The notes under the pieces: generated by a model | Seen by the model: only the letters and a program-made list of their open reading frames with translations | Told to the model about the DNA's origin: nothing | Database searches by the model: none | Shown here: positions 55,501-64,000 of the stretch, piece by piece | Position numbering within the stretch: the stretch's first letter is position 1 | How the letters are laid out: each line of letters opens with the position of its first letter | Translations under genes and position numbers: made by a program | Assembly (NCBI GenBank): GCA_963728895.1 | Contig: CAVSLM010000007.1 | Span: 124,001-188,000 of the forward strand | Source: CAVSLM01 sp963728895 | GTDB lineage: Bacteria; Pseudomonadota; Gammaproteobacteria; JBBQDK01 | Direction: 5' to 3' | DNA: 64,000 nucleotides

Positions 55501-55870
55501 CTTGATGCCCTCTTCTCCGCCTTCCTACTCGAAAGCCTAGTCACGGGTCCGGCGATCGCAAGCCGCGGGGCGGTCAATGCGGCACTGGCGAATAGCGCCG
55601 GCGCCGCCGCGGCAATCCGAATCGCGCCGATGGCACCCGCCCCACCACCGATGGCACCGCCCGCCAGACTGTCGCGGACGAGGTGCTGCATCGCTCGCTC
55701 CGGGCGAGCATCCCGGGAGCTGGCGCAATTCGCCGCCGTACCGGCACTCGTATCGCACCGTGTCGAACGGCGTGATCTCGATTAGGCATGCACGAATCGA
55801 GGCGGCTCCGGATCCCTCTCCGACCCGTGTCGGGGATACGGAACCCGGCGGGAGAACGGCTGCGGGAAAC
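55501..55870. other. Intergenic region with a small alanine-rich frame
   Basis: 370 bases between DUF1328 and the CHAD gene. A minus-strand frame (55473-55691, 72 residues, Gly/Ala/Ile-rich) overlaps the start of DUF1328 and has no recognised family; it is not called. No other signal was found. Confidence 0.3.
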
Positions 55871-56857
55871 TCATCGTCCAAGGCCACCGCCGCGACGCTC
55901 CGCCACGGCCGGCTCGCCGTGTCCTGGCCCTTCGTCGAAGCGCGCGTCGCGCTTCTGCTCCACCTGCCACGCAGACCAGTACTGGCGCAGGCGTGCCGCG
56001 TAGCGTCCGGGCTTCTCCACGTAGATACGCGCGCCGAGATCATTGGCGCGCAGCCGCAACTCGCCCTGGAGACGGTCCGCAACGCACATCAGCACCTGAA
56101 ACCCGCGCGGCTCCCCGTAACGTTCCGGCTGCTGCAGAAGCATGTCGCGCAACCCCGTCAGATCGTGTTCCTGTCCGAGGATGTCGGCGAGCTCGCCCAC
56201 TGCGCGACCCTGTCCCTTCATGACCTTGGGCCACACACCGACCAGCAGGCGGGTGTGGTACCAGTGATCCTTGACCCGCTTGCGCCAGGCGTGAAAGCGC
56301 TCCGGCGTGGGATCGATGAAGGCGTCGGCGTAGGTCTGCTGGCAGCGCCGGTAGGTGCGCTTCAGCCCGGTGTCCAGCGCGGCGAAACCGTCATCCAGCG
56401 GCGGCCAACCCGGAAGCCGGCGTCGGCCCTTGCGCAGCTCCCGCTCCACGCGCCGTACCTGCTGCAGCAGTTCCTCGTCGTGCTGCATCAGCTCGGAGCG
56501 CCGCGTGCCCAATCCGCCGCGCACAGCGGCAATCGCCTTGTCGTCGAGCTGATCGGCGTAACGCTCGGCGAGACGCTCCAGCGTTTCCTGCGCCGCTGCC
56601 ATATCGCGCAGCGTGGAGAGCTCGCGTCCCAGATCGCGGAACCAGGCGTTCTCCTCACGATAGGCTTGCGCCAGCTCGCCGCGCACCAGGCGCAGCACGG
56701 CACGAATCTTCTTGAAGTGCTTGCGGGCCTCATGCACCGCCTCGTGCAGGTCCGGCCGGCGATCCCGCAGCTCGCCGATCGCCCGGTCGATCTGCTCGGT
56801 CACGATGCGTTGTATACCTTCGCCGACCGGCTCACCGGCCAACAATCGGTATGGCAT
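55871..56857 (-). CDS. CHAD-domain protein
   Basis: 328 residues, all helical, from an ATG at 56857 with the ribosome site GGGAGGAGGCGAC. The CHAD signature is a set of conserved basic and histidine residues: VHEARKHFKKIRAVLRLVRG and FHAWRKRVKDHWYHTRLLV. CHAD domains bind polyphosphate. It follows the CYTH gene by 46 bases; in many bacteria the two domains are fused in one polypeptide, so a joint role in polyphosphate or nucleotide metabolism is inferred. Confidence 0.88.
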   Translation of the reverse strand: MPYRLLAGEPVGEGIQRIVTEQIDRAIGELRDRRPDLHEAVHEARKHFKKIRAVLRLVRGELAQAYREENAWFRDLGRELSTLRDMAAAQETLERLAERYADQLDDKAIAAVRGGLGTRRSELMQHDEELLQQVRRVERELRKGRRRLPGWPPLDDGFAALDTGLKRTYRRCQQTYADAFIDPTPERFHAWRKRVKDHWYHTRLLVGVWPKVMKGQGRAVGELADILGQEHDLTGLRDMLLQQPERYGEPRGFQVLMCVADRLQGELRLRANDLGARIYVEKPGRYAARLRQYWSAWQVEQKRDARFDEGPGHGEPAVAERRGGGLGR

Positions 56858-56903
56858 GTCGCCTCCTCCCGTTGATGCGCGCTGCGGCTGCAGACGCAAC
56901 CGT

Positions 56904-57371
56904 TCACCAGTGCGCGAACGGATGGGTCACCAGGTTGATGTTGAAGTAGCGCGCGTCGTCACTCACTTCCCGCCCGACCCATTCGGGCAGCTGCACGCGT
57001 TGCGCCTCATCGGCGAGCTCCACCTCGGCAACCACCAAGCCGCGATTGTCACCACCGAACTCGTCGATTTCCCACATCAGCCCGGCCCAGGGCACACGGT
57101 GGCGTAGCTTTTCGATCAGCGGTCGCAGGCACAGGTGCTCCAGCATATGTGCAGCGTCCTGCAGCGGGATCGGGTATTCGAACTCCGCCCGTTTCGTGCC
57201 GCGGCTGATGCCCTTGACGGTGAGGAAACCCTCCTGCCCCGCCACCCGCACGCGGACCGTGCGTTCTGGATCCAGGCTCAGATAGCCCTGGCGATACTGC
57301 TGGGCGCCTTGCGCCGCGCTGCGCCACGCTTCGCTCTGCACCAGAAACTTGCGCTCGATCTCCAGGCCCAT
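56904..57371 (-). CDS. CYTH-domain protein (triphosphatase-like)
   Basis: 155 residues from an ATG at 57371. The N-terminal signature EIERKF (ExExK) identifies the CYTH triphosphate-tunnel fold, with further charged strands (RTVRVRVAGQEGFLTVKG, GTKRAEFEYPI). Substrates may be inorganic triphosphate or related; adenylate cyclase activity is another possibility in this family. It is upstream of the CHAD gene on the same strand. Confidence 0.87.
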   Translation of the reverse strand: MGLEIERKFLVQSEAWRSAAQGAQQYRQGYLSLDPERTVRVRVAGQEGFLTVKGISRGTKRAEFEYPIPLQDAAHMLEHLCLRPLIEKLRHRVPWAGLMWEIDEFGGDNRGLVVAEVELADEAQRVQLPEWVGREVSDDARYFNINLVTHPFAHW

Positions 57372-57527
57372 GGCAACCCAGGCTCTCACTATTGCCGAAT
57401 GAAACGGGGGGCGGCACGTCACGTCCGTCACCGGCCCGCGGGAGGCGGGAATGGCGCCACCCTGCGAGCGGGGCTCCGATCGGCCGGCTCTACGTCTCCA
57501 AGAAGGATAGCAGGGCCGACAACGCCG

Positions 57528-58793
57528 TCAGAGGGACGACATCATCCACACCGTGCCCAGTCCGGCCATCAGGGCCACCAGCAGGGGAAGTCCCACGCGC
57601 AGGCCGAGCGCGACGCCGCCGACGACGGCGGCGAGCAGCCCCTTCACGCCGTTGTTGACCGCGCTGGCGATCACCACGCCCGCGACCACCACGGCCGTGC
57701 TCAGATTTCCGGTGCTCATCCGCGACAGCGAGAGCGTGATGGCGTCCACGTCGGCGATGCCGGAGACTCCTGCCAGCAGCAGCACTCCCAGGTGACCCGC
57801 AAAGTGCTGAAGCGACGCCGCGAGCAGCAGTATCAACGCCAGCAGCGCGCCGAAGCGCAGGGCGGTGCCGAGCTCGAGCGGATTCTGCACCACACGGGCC
57901 TGGGTGGCACCAGGCTGCTGCCCGCGAAAGCACCAGTACGCCAGCGCCGGCACGTACACCGGCAGCGCCATCGCAACCATAGGCGGCAAGATCACCGGGA
58001 ACAATCGCGGGTTGATCAGACTGGAGATCAGCAGCATGCGCGGAAACATCGTTCCGCAGGCGAGCAGAATCCCACTCGCCAACAGCGTCGTAAGCTCGGG
58101 GCGTGTGCGCCGCAGGCGCGCAAAGTGCAGGGTGAGTGCAGTGGAAGACACCAGTCCGCCGGCCAGTCCCGTCACCGCAATGCCGATGCGCTCACCGGCA
58201 ATCTTGATAGCGAAATAGCCAGTGAACGAGATGCCGGCGATCAGCACCACCATCCACCAGATCTCGTAGGGATTCAGCACCTGCCACGGACCGTAGCCAC
58301 GATTGGGCAGCATGGGCAGCAACACCACGGAGATCAGCAGCAGCTTGACGGCGGCACGCAGCTCCTCGGGCTCCAGCGCCTCCACCCAGCGGTGCAGCTG
58401 CGGCTTCACACCCAGCAGCAGTGCAGTAATCACTGCCGCCGCGGCAGCGGCCGCGCTGAATCCCAGAACCGCCAGCGTACCGAAACCGAACGTCAGCAGG
58501 CCGGCGACGAGGCTCGTGATGCCGAGGTCGGCGTCGCGCTTCAGCTCCGTCAGGTAGGCCGCGGTGAGCGCAATGACCAGACCGACGAACGACAGCCCGA
58601 TCAGCGCCACACCCATGCGTGTGGCGGCGAGTCCCATGACACCGCCGAGCAGTCCGATCAGACCGAAGGTGCGCACGCCTGCGACGCGCGCGCCCTCGTG
58701 CGCGGCGCGTTCGTGCCAGCCGCGCTCGATGCCGATCAGCAGACCCAGAGCCAGTGCGATGCCCAGATGACCGATCTGTTGGTGCTCCGCCAT
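57528..58793 (-). CDS. MgtC/DUF4010 membrane protein
   Basis: 421 residues with about 11 to 12 hydrophobic segments. The N-terminal MgtC-like part begins MAEHQQIGHLGIALALGLLI with a GIERG motif; the C-terminal DUF4010 part has segments such as GISFTGYFAIKIAGERIGI and GVSGIADVDAITLSLSRM. Families of this kind are linked to magnesium homeostasis, but transport has not been shown for the fusion. The start is the ATG at 58793; an ORF extending further upstream was not used. Confidence 0.85.
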   Translation of the reverse strand: MAEHQQIGHLGIALALGLLIGIERGWHERAAHEGARVAGVRTFGLIGLLGGVMGLAATRMGVALIGLSFVGLVIALTAAYLTELKRDADLGITSLVAGLLTFGFGTLAVLGFSAAAAAAAVITALLLGVKPQLHRWVEALEPEELRAAVKLLLISVVLLPMLPNRGYGPWQVLNPYEIWWMVVLIAGISFTGYFAIKIAGERIGIAVTGLAGGLVSSTALTLHFARLRRTRPELTTLLASGILLACGTMFPRMLLISSLINPRLFPVILPPMVAMALPVYVPALAYWCFRGQQPGATQARVVQNPLELGTALRFGALLALILLLAASLQHFAGHLGVLLLAGVSGIADVDAITLSLSRMSTGNLSTAVVVAGVVIASAVNNGVKGLLAAVVGGVALGLRVGLPLLVALMAGLGTVWMMSSL

Positions 58794-58927
58794 GCGCTGC
58801 TGTTCCCACCGTATTGTAGGAGCGGGCGACACTACGCCGGCAGCACATGGCCGCCTTGTTCTCTGGCCGTCTCGGATCGTTGCACGGGTGCAGCGCCCCG
58901 ATACTCCGGTGCAGCACCTGCCCGGCA

Positions 58928-59422
58928 CTACCGCATGTAGGCGTAACCTTCTTCGCGCTGCAGCCGCACGATCTCGGCGTCCGCCATGGGTACCACCTCG
59001 ACGAAACCGTGGATGTCGGAAGGCTCGAAGCCGCGGCGGTGCGCCGCGACCCGGCACATGCGAATCTCGATCACCCCGCCTACCGTAAGGCTTTGCGCCC
59101 TGCGCATCAGTGCCTGGTACTTCGGGTAGTTCCTGACCGCGAAAAACGCGATCTCGTCCCCATGCAGCACCAGGACGATCGAGGCGTCGAAGGGATCGGC
59201 GCCGTAGAGGTTGCTGAGATAGCTGGCGCGATCGAGCACGTTCGAAAGCTCTTCCGGCGTGTGCGCCGTCACGTCGTAAACCACTTTCTGCGGGGCGTAG
59301 TGCAGCTCGGCAGGCTGCGCCCTGCCCCACGGTGCCGAGGCGTCATCCGCGGCCTGAGCCCCGATGGCGGTACCCGAAAGCAGCGCCACCACCATCAACA
59401 GCCATAATGGAACGCTTGGCAT
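58928..59422 (-). CDS. DsrE-like secreted protein
   Basis: 164 residues. After a signal peptide (PLWLLMVVALLSGTAIGAQA) it shows the DsrE/DsrF-like fold: KVVYDVTAHTPEELSNVLDR, ASIVLVLHGDEIAFFAVRN and GGVIEIRMCRVAAHRRGF. Related proteins move sulfur in oxidative sulfur metabolism, but only one cysteine is present in the mature protein, so a sulfur-carrier role is unproven. The ATG at 59422 with GGGAG upstream is preferred over a TTG 27 bases earlier. The DUF3330 gene is just upstream. Confidence 0.8.
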   Translation of the reverse strand: MPSVPLWLLMVVALLSGTAIGAQAADDASAPWGRAQPAELHYAPQKVVYDVTAHTPEELSNVLDRASYLSNLYGADPFDASIVLVLHGDEIAFFAVRNYPKYQALMRRAQSLTVGGVIEIRMCRVAAHRRGFEPSDIHGFVEVVPMADAEIVRLQREEGYAYMR

Positions 59423-59445
59423 CCCGGTACTCCCATGCGGCGGCT

Positions 59446-59655
59446 TCAAGGCGCGCCGTCCCCGTCGTCACGCCCGCCCTCGCGGCGACGTTGAGCGCGT
59501 TCGCGCCATGTATCGAGACAACCGATCCCGCAGAAATAGAGCACGTGGTCCTGTGCTTCGACGCTCAGGGCGACCGAGCTCGGATTCTCCTTCGGGCAGC
59601 TCGCGCAGCTGACCCTGGGAGGTGGCACGGGACGTTGCGGCATGGGCTCGGACAC
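59446..59655 (-). CDS. DUF3330 small metal-binding protein
   Basis: 69 residues with four cysteines in the pattern VSCASCPKE and FCGIGCLDTW, the DUF3330 layout likely to bind zinc. The product has a basic C-terminal tail. The start is a GTG at 59655. It lies immediately upstream of the DsrE-like gene and is probably co-transcribed. Function unknown. Confidence 0.82.
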   Translation of the reverse strand: MSEPMPQRPVPPPRVSCASCPKENPSSVALSVEAQDHVLYFCGIGCLDTWRERAQRRREGGRDDGDGAP

Positions 59656-59812
59656 GCAACTCGCGCCGGTGGATGCACCGCGACCGTCGCGACACCGGCG
59701 TGGGAAGTGTAGCAGCGCGAGCCCGCGCTACAAGACCTGCCGCGGCTGGCCACGATGCGAGGCCGGGCGCTACCATGTCGCGTCGAGGCGCAGCACGATT
59801 GCGGAGACCGCC

Positions 59813-60970
59813 ATGTACGAACAGGAGTTCCCACAGGACGAGGGTCTGATCTATCTGAACCATGCGGCAGTCGCTCCCTGGCCGCTGCGCACCGTTCGGG
59901 CCGTACAGCAGTTTGCCGACGAGAACGCGCGCCGTGGCGCGTGCAACTATCCTGCCTGGCTGGGCGTGGAGGCAGCGGTGCGCGAGCAGCTGCGCGCGCT
60001 GCTGAACGCCGAGTCGAGCGCCGAAATCGCGCTACAGAAAAATACCTCGGAAGCGCTTTCGATCGTGGCGCACGGCCTCGACTGGCGCCGCGGCGACAAT
60101 GTGGTGCTGGCAAGCCTGGAGTTTCCCTCGAATCGCATCGTCTGGGAGTCACTGGCGCGCTACGGCGTCGCGGCGCATGTGATTCCTATAAATCCCGATG
60201 AACCCGATCCCGAATCGAAACTGCTCGAGCACTGCGATGCCCACACGCGCCTGCTGGCCGTGAGTTCGGTGCAATATGCCGCAGGTCTGCGCATGGATCT
60301 CGAGCGTCTGGGGGCAGCCTGCAAGGCGCGTGGGATCCTGCTGGGCATCGATGCCATCCAGAGCCTGGGCGCGCTGCGCTTCGATCTGCGGCGTTGCGAT
60401 GCGGATTTCGTCGCCGCCGACGCGCACAAGTGGCTGCTGGGCCCCGAGGGCATTGGGGTATTTTACTGTTCTCCGGCACTGCGCGAGCGCATTGCGCTGC
60501 ACGAGTACGGCTGGCACATGGTCGCCGAGCCCGGTGATTACGAGCGCGCGAGCTGGGAGGTCGCGCAGGATGCACGGCGCTTCGAATGCGGCAGTCCCAA
60601 CATGCTCGGGATACACGCGCTGCATGCAAGCCTGTCCCTGCTGCAGGAAGTCGGCATGGCCGCGGTCGAGCGGGGCGTGTTGGAAAACAGCGCCTACCTG
60701 ATGCGTCACCTCCAGAACCAGCCCGGCGTCGTTCTGCAGACACCCGACACGCCCGGCCGTTACGCCGGCATCGTCAATTTTCGGGTGCAGGGCATGCCTG
60801 CAGCACGGCTGCACGAGGCACTGCGCGAAGCGGGTGTGGTGTGCGCCGTGCGATCCGGCGGTGTCCGGTTTTCACCGCACTTCTACACGCCGCGTGCGCG
60901 GCTGGACCGGGCGCTCGATCGGGTTGCAACGCTGTCGCGGGGGCGTCGCGTGCCCGGCGAGCGCACCTGA
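59813..60970 (+). CDS. Class V aminotransferase (cysteine-desulfurase-like)
   Basis: 385 residues from an ATG at 59813. It starts MYEQEFPQDEGLIYLNHAAV, carries ALQKNTSEALSIVAHGLDW, and the pyridoxal-phosphate lysine is in AADAHKWLLGPEGIGVFYC. The fold is that of the isopenicillin-N-epimerase/selenocysteine-lyase group; a conserved catalytic cysteine of the desulfurases is not evident, so its reaction is not fixed. It is divergent from the DsrE/DUF3330 pair and is followed by an acyl-CoA ligase. Confidence 0.87.
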   Translation: MYEQEFPQDEGLIYLNHAAVAPWPLRTVRAVQQFADENARRGACNYPAWLGVEAAVREQLRALLNAESSAEIALQKNTSEALSIVAHGLDWRRGDNVVLASLEFPSNRIVWESLARYGVAAHVIPINPDEPDPESKLLEHCDAHTRLLAVSSVQYAAGLRMDLERLGAACKARGILLGIDAIQSLGALRFDLRRCDADFVAADAHKWLLGPEGIGVFYCSPALRERIALHEYGWHMVAEPGDYERASWEVAQDARRFECGSPNMLGIHALHASLSLLQEVGMAAVERGVLENSAYLMRHLQNQPGVVLQTPDTPGRYAGIVNFRVQGMPAARLHEALREAGVVCAVRSGGVRFSPHFYTPRARLDRALDRVATLSRGRRVPGERT

Positions 60971-61140
60971 GGGCATCGCGGACACGCCCCGCCGCGTATG
61001 CACCCTCGTGCTACCATCAGCACCGCGATGCCTTGCAGGCTGCAGAGCGCCCGCCCGCACGGACTCCGGGCCAGGCGTCTCCGACCGGCCCCGGTGCAGC
61101 CCGCAGCTCGGCCACGCCCCACAACGCCACGAGTGATCGA

Positions 61141-62979
61141 GTGCAGCATACCAGCGAGAGCAAGTCGGACATCATTTCCCCCGGTGCCGCCCCGACGCTC
61201 AGCGCATTGTTTCGCGAGCGTGTGCGGCGCACGCCCGACAACGTGGCCTACCGGCATTTCGAGGCGCACGCGGGTGCATGGCGCGATACGACCTGGGGCG
61301 AGATGGCGCGACAGGTGGCGCGCTGGCAGGCAGCGCTCGAACGCGAGCCGTTCGAGCCCGGCGAGCGCGTGGCCGTCCTGCTTCCCAACTGCCGCCAGTG
61401 GGTGATGTTCGATCAGGCGGCACTCGGTCTGGGGCTGATCGTCGTGCCGCTGTTCATGGACGACACCCCCGACAACATTGCGTGGATCCTTGGCAACTCC
61501 GGCGCCAGGTTGCTGCTGTTGCGCGATCTCGGTCAATGGCGTCGCCTGGAGCCGGTATGGCATCAGCTGGAACAGCTGGAGCGCGTCCTGCTGCTCGAGT
61601 CGCCCGTCCAGGCACTGCCGCATCCGCGCCTGCGCAACGTTGCGGACTGGCTGCCGGCGGAGGGCGGTGCGCTGCGCACCCGCGAAGCGGTACCTACGGC
61701 GCCAGCCACCATCGTCTATACCTCGGGTACCACGGGCCGCGCCAAGGGCGTCGTGCTCAGTCACCGCAATCTGGTGTGGAACGCCTACGCCAGCCTACAG
61801 GTGCTGGTGGCCTATCCCGGTGACGTGTTCCTGTCCTTCCTGCCGCTCAGTCATACCTTCGAGCGCACGGCCGGCTATTATCTGCCGATGATGGCCGGGT
61901 CGACCGTCGCCCACGTGCGCAGTATCGCCCAGCTACCCGATGATCTGCTCGCCGTGCGTCCCACGGTGCTGATCGCCGTGCCGCGAATCTTCGAGCGCGT
62001 CTACAACCGGATTCAGATCCAGCTGCAGCGCGGACCGGCCGGACGGCGGCACCTGTTCAACCATGCGGTCACCGTCGGCTGGAGCCGTTTCCAGCAGCGC
62101 CAGGGCCGGGAAGCACGCCGGCTGTCGCATCTCGCCTGGCCTCTCCTGCAAGCGCTGGTCGCCCGCAAGGTGAGGGTACGGCTCGGCGGGCGACTGCGGA
62201 TCGCGGTGGCGGGCGGCGCGCCGCTGTCACCCGAGCTGGCGCGGGTGTTCATCGCTCTGGGACTCCCGCTGATCCACGGTTACGGCATGACCGAGGCGGC
62301 GCCGGTGATCAGTGCCAATCGGCTCGAGGACAACGAACCCGCCAGCGTGGGCCCGCCGCTGCCGGACGTCGAAGTGCAGATCGCGGCGAATGGCGTGCTG
62401 CGCGTGCGAAGCCCCGGCGTGATGCTGGGCTACTGGCGCGATCCCGACGCCACTGCCCGTGTGGTTGATGCCGAGGGTTGGCTGGATACCGGCGACTGTG
62501 CCCACATCGAGCACGGCAGGCTCTATATCACCGGTCGCGTCAAGGAAATCCTGGTGCTCGACAACGGCAAGAAGGTCGCACCGGGCGACCTGGAAATGGC
62601 CATCGGCATGGATCCGCTGTTCGAGCAGGTAATCGTGCTCGGCGAATCGCGCCCGCACCTTTGCGCGCTGCTGGTCCCCAACCGCGAGCAGTGGGCAGGG
62701 CTGTGTGCCGAACTGGGACTGAACCCGCACGACCACAAGAGCGCCCTTGATATCAGGCTTCGCAATCAGGTGCGCAAACGTATCGCGCATCAGCTGCGCA
62801 GCTTCCCGCCTCATGCCCAGATTCGGCGCGTCGCCATCGGCCTGGAGCCCTGGACCGTGGACAACGGTCTGGTCACGCCGACGCTCAAGCTCAAGCGCGG
62901 CGAGATCCTGCGCCGGTTTCAAACCGAGGTCGATGCGCTCTACGCATCCGGCAAGGGTGGCTACCGAGACGCCCTCTGA
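61141..62979 (+). CDS. AMP-dependent acyl-CoA ligase (long-chain type)
   Basis: 612 residues. The start is probably a GTG at 61141; the frame is open further upstream without a ribosome site. Adenylation motifs are TIVYTSGTTGRAKGVVLSHR, GYGMTEAAPVISANRLED and YITGRVKEILVLDNGKK, including the catalytic lysine region near the C-terminus. Overall similarity is to long-chain fatty-acyl-CoA synthetases (FadD15-like). It activates carboxylic acids as acyl-AMP and then acyl-CoA. Substrate chain length cannot be predicted from this. Confidence 0.88.
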   Translation: MQHTSESKSDIISPGAAPTLSALFRERVRRTPDNVAYRHFEAHAGAWRDTTWGEMARQVARWQAALEREPFEPGERVAVLLPNCRQWVMFDQAALGLGLIVVPLFMDDTPDNIAWILGNSGARLLLLRDLGQWRRLEPVWHQLEQLERVLLLESPVQALPHPRLRNVADWLPAEGGALRTREAVPTAPATIVYTSGTTGRAKGVVLSHRNLVWNAYASLQVLVAYPGDVFLSFLPLSHTFERTAGYYLPMMAGSTVAHVRSIAQLPDDLLAVRPTVLIAVPRIFERVYNRIQIQLQRGPAGRRHLFNHAVTVGWSRFQQRQGREARRLSHLAWPLLQALVARKVRVRLGGRLRIAVAGGAPLSPELARVFIALGLPLIHGYGMTEAAPVISANRLEDNEPASVGPPLPDVEVQIAANGVLRVRSPGVMLGYWRDPDATARVVDAEGWLDTGDCAHIEHGRLYITGRVKEILVLDNGKKVAPGDLEMAIGMDPLFEQVIVLGESRPHLCALLVPNREQWAGLCAELGLNPHDHKSALDIRLRNQVRKRIAHQLRSFPPHAQIRRVAIGLEPWTVDNGLVTPTLKLKRGEILRRFQTEVDALYASGKGGYRDAL

Positions 62980-63452
62980 ATCGGGCGTCGGAACCTACGC
63001 TCGCGGCCACATACGTCCCGGAGGGATTCGAGCTCCCGCAGTCGCGCCACACTCGCGCATCGGAGTCACGGCGTGCCGGGCGCCAATCGCCTGCGGGTAC
63101 CTCTGCCTCGCACACCGCTACGATAATGCCAGCGAAGACCTTCGAACCCCAGAGCACCATGCCCGGGCGCTCGCTGCCAACCAGCAGACCCTCGACATCA
63201 GAAAGCATTTAGCGGAAAGGCACCCGGATGCACTCATGCCCGATGCAGCGGTGTGAATCCGATATGGTCCCGTGCGTTGTCCACACGCAATCGTCCGAAC
63301 TCCGCGTGTCCCCTTGATTTAGCAGCGAAGACATCCGATACTCAAATCCCCTGAATTAAGAATCGCAGTAATGCGATCATCAGGTTAATGTCCGACAGTG
63401 CTGGATCAAAGGTAGCAGTTACTTCTCGCCTGCCATCATGGGAGAGTGCGGA
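62980..63452. other. Intergenic region with falling GC content
   Basis: About 470 bases. From about 63280 the base composition drops from roughly 65 per cent GC to below 50 per cent. No convincing gene, repeat or terminator was recognised; it probably marks the boundary of an acquired segment. Confidence 0.4.
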
Positions 63453-64000
63453 TTGAGCGACGGTTTGGAAGCTGCAAAGCCTATCGACGGAGTCTCAAGA
63501 ATTTTAGCGAAGAGGTTTTTTTTCCAAGACCGGCTCGTTGCGATCTTCTGGTTACTTGCCCTCCTGTTAGGTGCCATACAGTCCTTAGATATAAGCACGA
63601 CCTACATTGATCCAGATGCGATCGCCTATCTCGATATTGCCGATGCATACTTGAGGGGCGATTGGAGCACGGCCATCAATGGCTTATGGCCGCCACTCTA
63701 TTCCTGGATCCTGGGGCTCGGAACCATCGTCTCGCATCCCTCCACCGAGTGGGAGTTCCCCCTTCTACGCCTCATAGACTTCCTACTTTATTTGTTTGCC
63801 TTGGGCTGTTTTCATTTTTTTCTGGTTCAGTTTGTCCATTATCAGCAGCGCCGGGTTCCCGAGCTCTCCGGCGAAAAAGAAGTCTCATTACCCGACTGGG
63901 TGTGGGTGGTGCTGGGATATGGCCTGTTTATCTGGTCTTCGTTGAGCTTGATAACCTTGAACGAAGACTCTCCGGACATGTTCGTTGCAGGAATCGTATA
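63453..64000 (+). CDS. Membrane protein, PMT/ArnT-type glycosyltransferase-like (cut by window edge)
   Basis: Starting at TTG 63453 (GGGAGAG upstream) or ATG 63438, the frame is open to the right edge. A first membrane helix (LVAIFWLLALLLGAIQSL) is followed by TTYIDPDAIAYLDIADAY, a loop with acidic residues near the start, as in dolichyl-phosphate-mannose-type (GT39/GT83) glycosyltransferases; then WPPLYSWILGL and further helices (LYLFALGCFHFFLVQFVHY). The gene is incomplete, so the class is inferred. Low GC sets it apart from its neighbours, suggesting horizontal gain. Confidence 0.72.
   Translation, partial: MSDGLEAAKPIDGVSRILAKRFFFQDRLVAIFWLLALLLGAIQSLDISTTYIDPDAIAYLDIADAYLRGDWSTAINGLWPPLYSWILGLGTIVSHPSTEWEFPLLRLIDFLLYLFALGCFHFFLVQFVHYQQRRVPELSGEKEVSLPDWVWVVLGYGLFIWSSLSLITLNEDSPDMFVAGIV

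Noticed and set aside
55473..55691. 72-codon Ala/Gly-rich frame overlapping the DUF1328 start
   Set aside because: Overlaps the ribosome site of a well-supported gene and resembles random GC-rich translation.

Overview
The window is 64 kb of GC-rich DNA from a chromosome that looks gammaproteobacterial. The best evidence is conserved gene order: rpsF-rpsR-(DUF2232)-rplI-dnaB-alr, rlmB-rnr, the hisZ-purA/hflK-hflC/hflX/hfq/miaA/mutL/amidase/tsaE/nnr/queG block, and rsmI divergent from lpoA, with yraN, diaA and dolP further on. Accessory content (multicopper oxidase, cytochrome c/binding-protein fusion, DsrE-like protein, trehalose and glycogen enzymes) suggests a free-living environmental bacterium. 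The genus cannot be fixed from sequence alone.

Layout. 1-7 kb: translation and replication housekeeping on the minus strand (alr, dnaB, rplI, DUF2232, rpsR, rpsF, rlmB, rnr), then a tRNA-Leu(CAG) with a strong promoter on the plus strand. 7.6-10.8 kb: an accessory two-gene unit, a secreted HEMGH metalloprotease ending in thrombospondin-3 and dockerin repeats, followed 38 bp later by a small cohesin-like protein with a VPxPA-CTERM-like tail. 11-26 kb: a long housekeeping superoperon (purA to nnr) and divergent queG. 26-34 kb: rsmI, lpoA, a pilin/EAL remnant, yraN-diaA-dolP, an FAD-linked oxidase. 34-45 kb: SpoIIAA-like protein, a PAS/sigma-54 activator, a YbaK-type deacylase, a DUF5752-TreT pair divergent from glgX, a PsiF-like peptide, a two-component system and a degenerate FKBP. 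45-52 kb: cytochrome c/binding-protein fusion, multicopper oxidase, a gene-poor stretch with palindromic repeats, and a canonical FKBP isomerase. 52-64 kb: STAS protein, FixL/FixJ-like pair, DUF1328, CYTH and CHAD proteins, MgtC/DUF4010 membrane protein, DsrE-like and DUF3330 proteins, a class V aminotransferase, an acyl-CoA ligase and, at the lower-GC right edge, a truncated membrane glycosyltransferase-like gene.

Two observations stand out. First, a 250-262 bp element occurs twice, each time in the same orientation directly in front of a gene (queG and the cytochrome c fusion). Its ends pair with each other over about 16 bp, and an internal hairpin is kept by compensatory base changes, so it looks like an undescribed structured leader RNA (or a structured mobile repeat). 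Second, a dockerin protein and a cohesin-like, membrane-sorted protein are neighbours, which suggests a protease docking pair outside any cellulosome.

A caution for all users: about a dozen single-base frameshifts interrupt otherwise conserved genes (DUF2232, rnr, the dockerin protease, the cohesin protein, ybaK-like, glgX). Their number and type suggest uncorrected sequencing or assembly errors, so several genes are given as one feature spanning the shifts.
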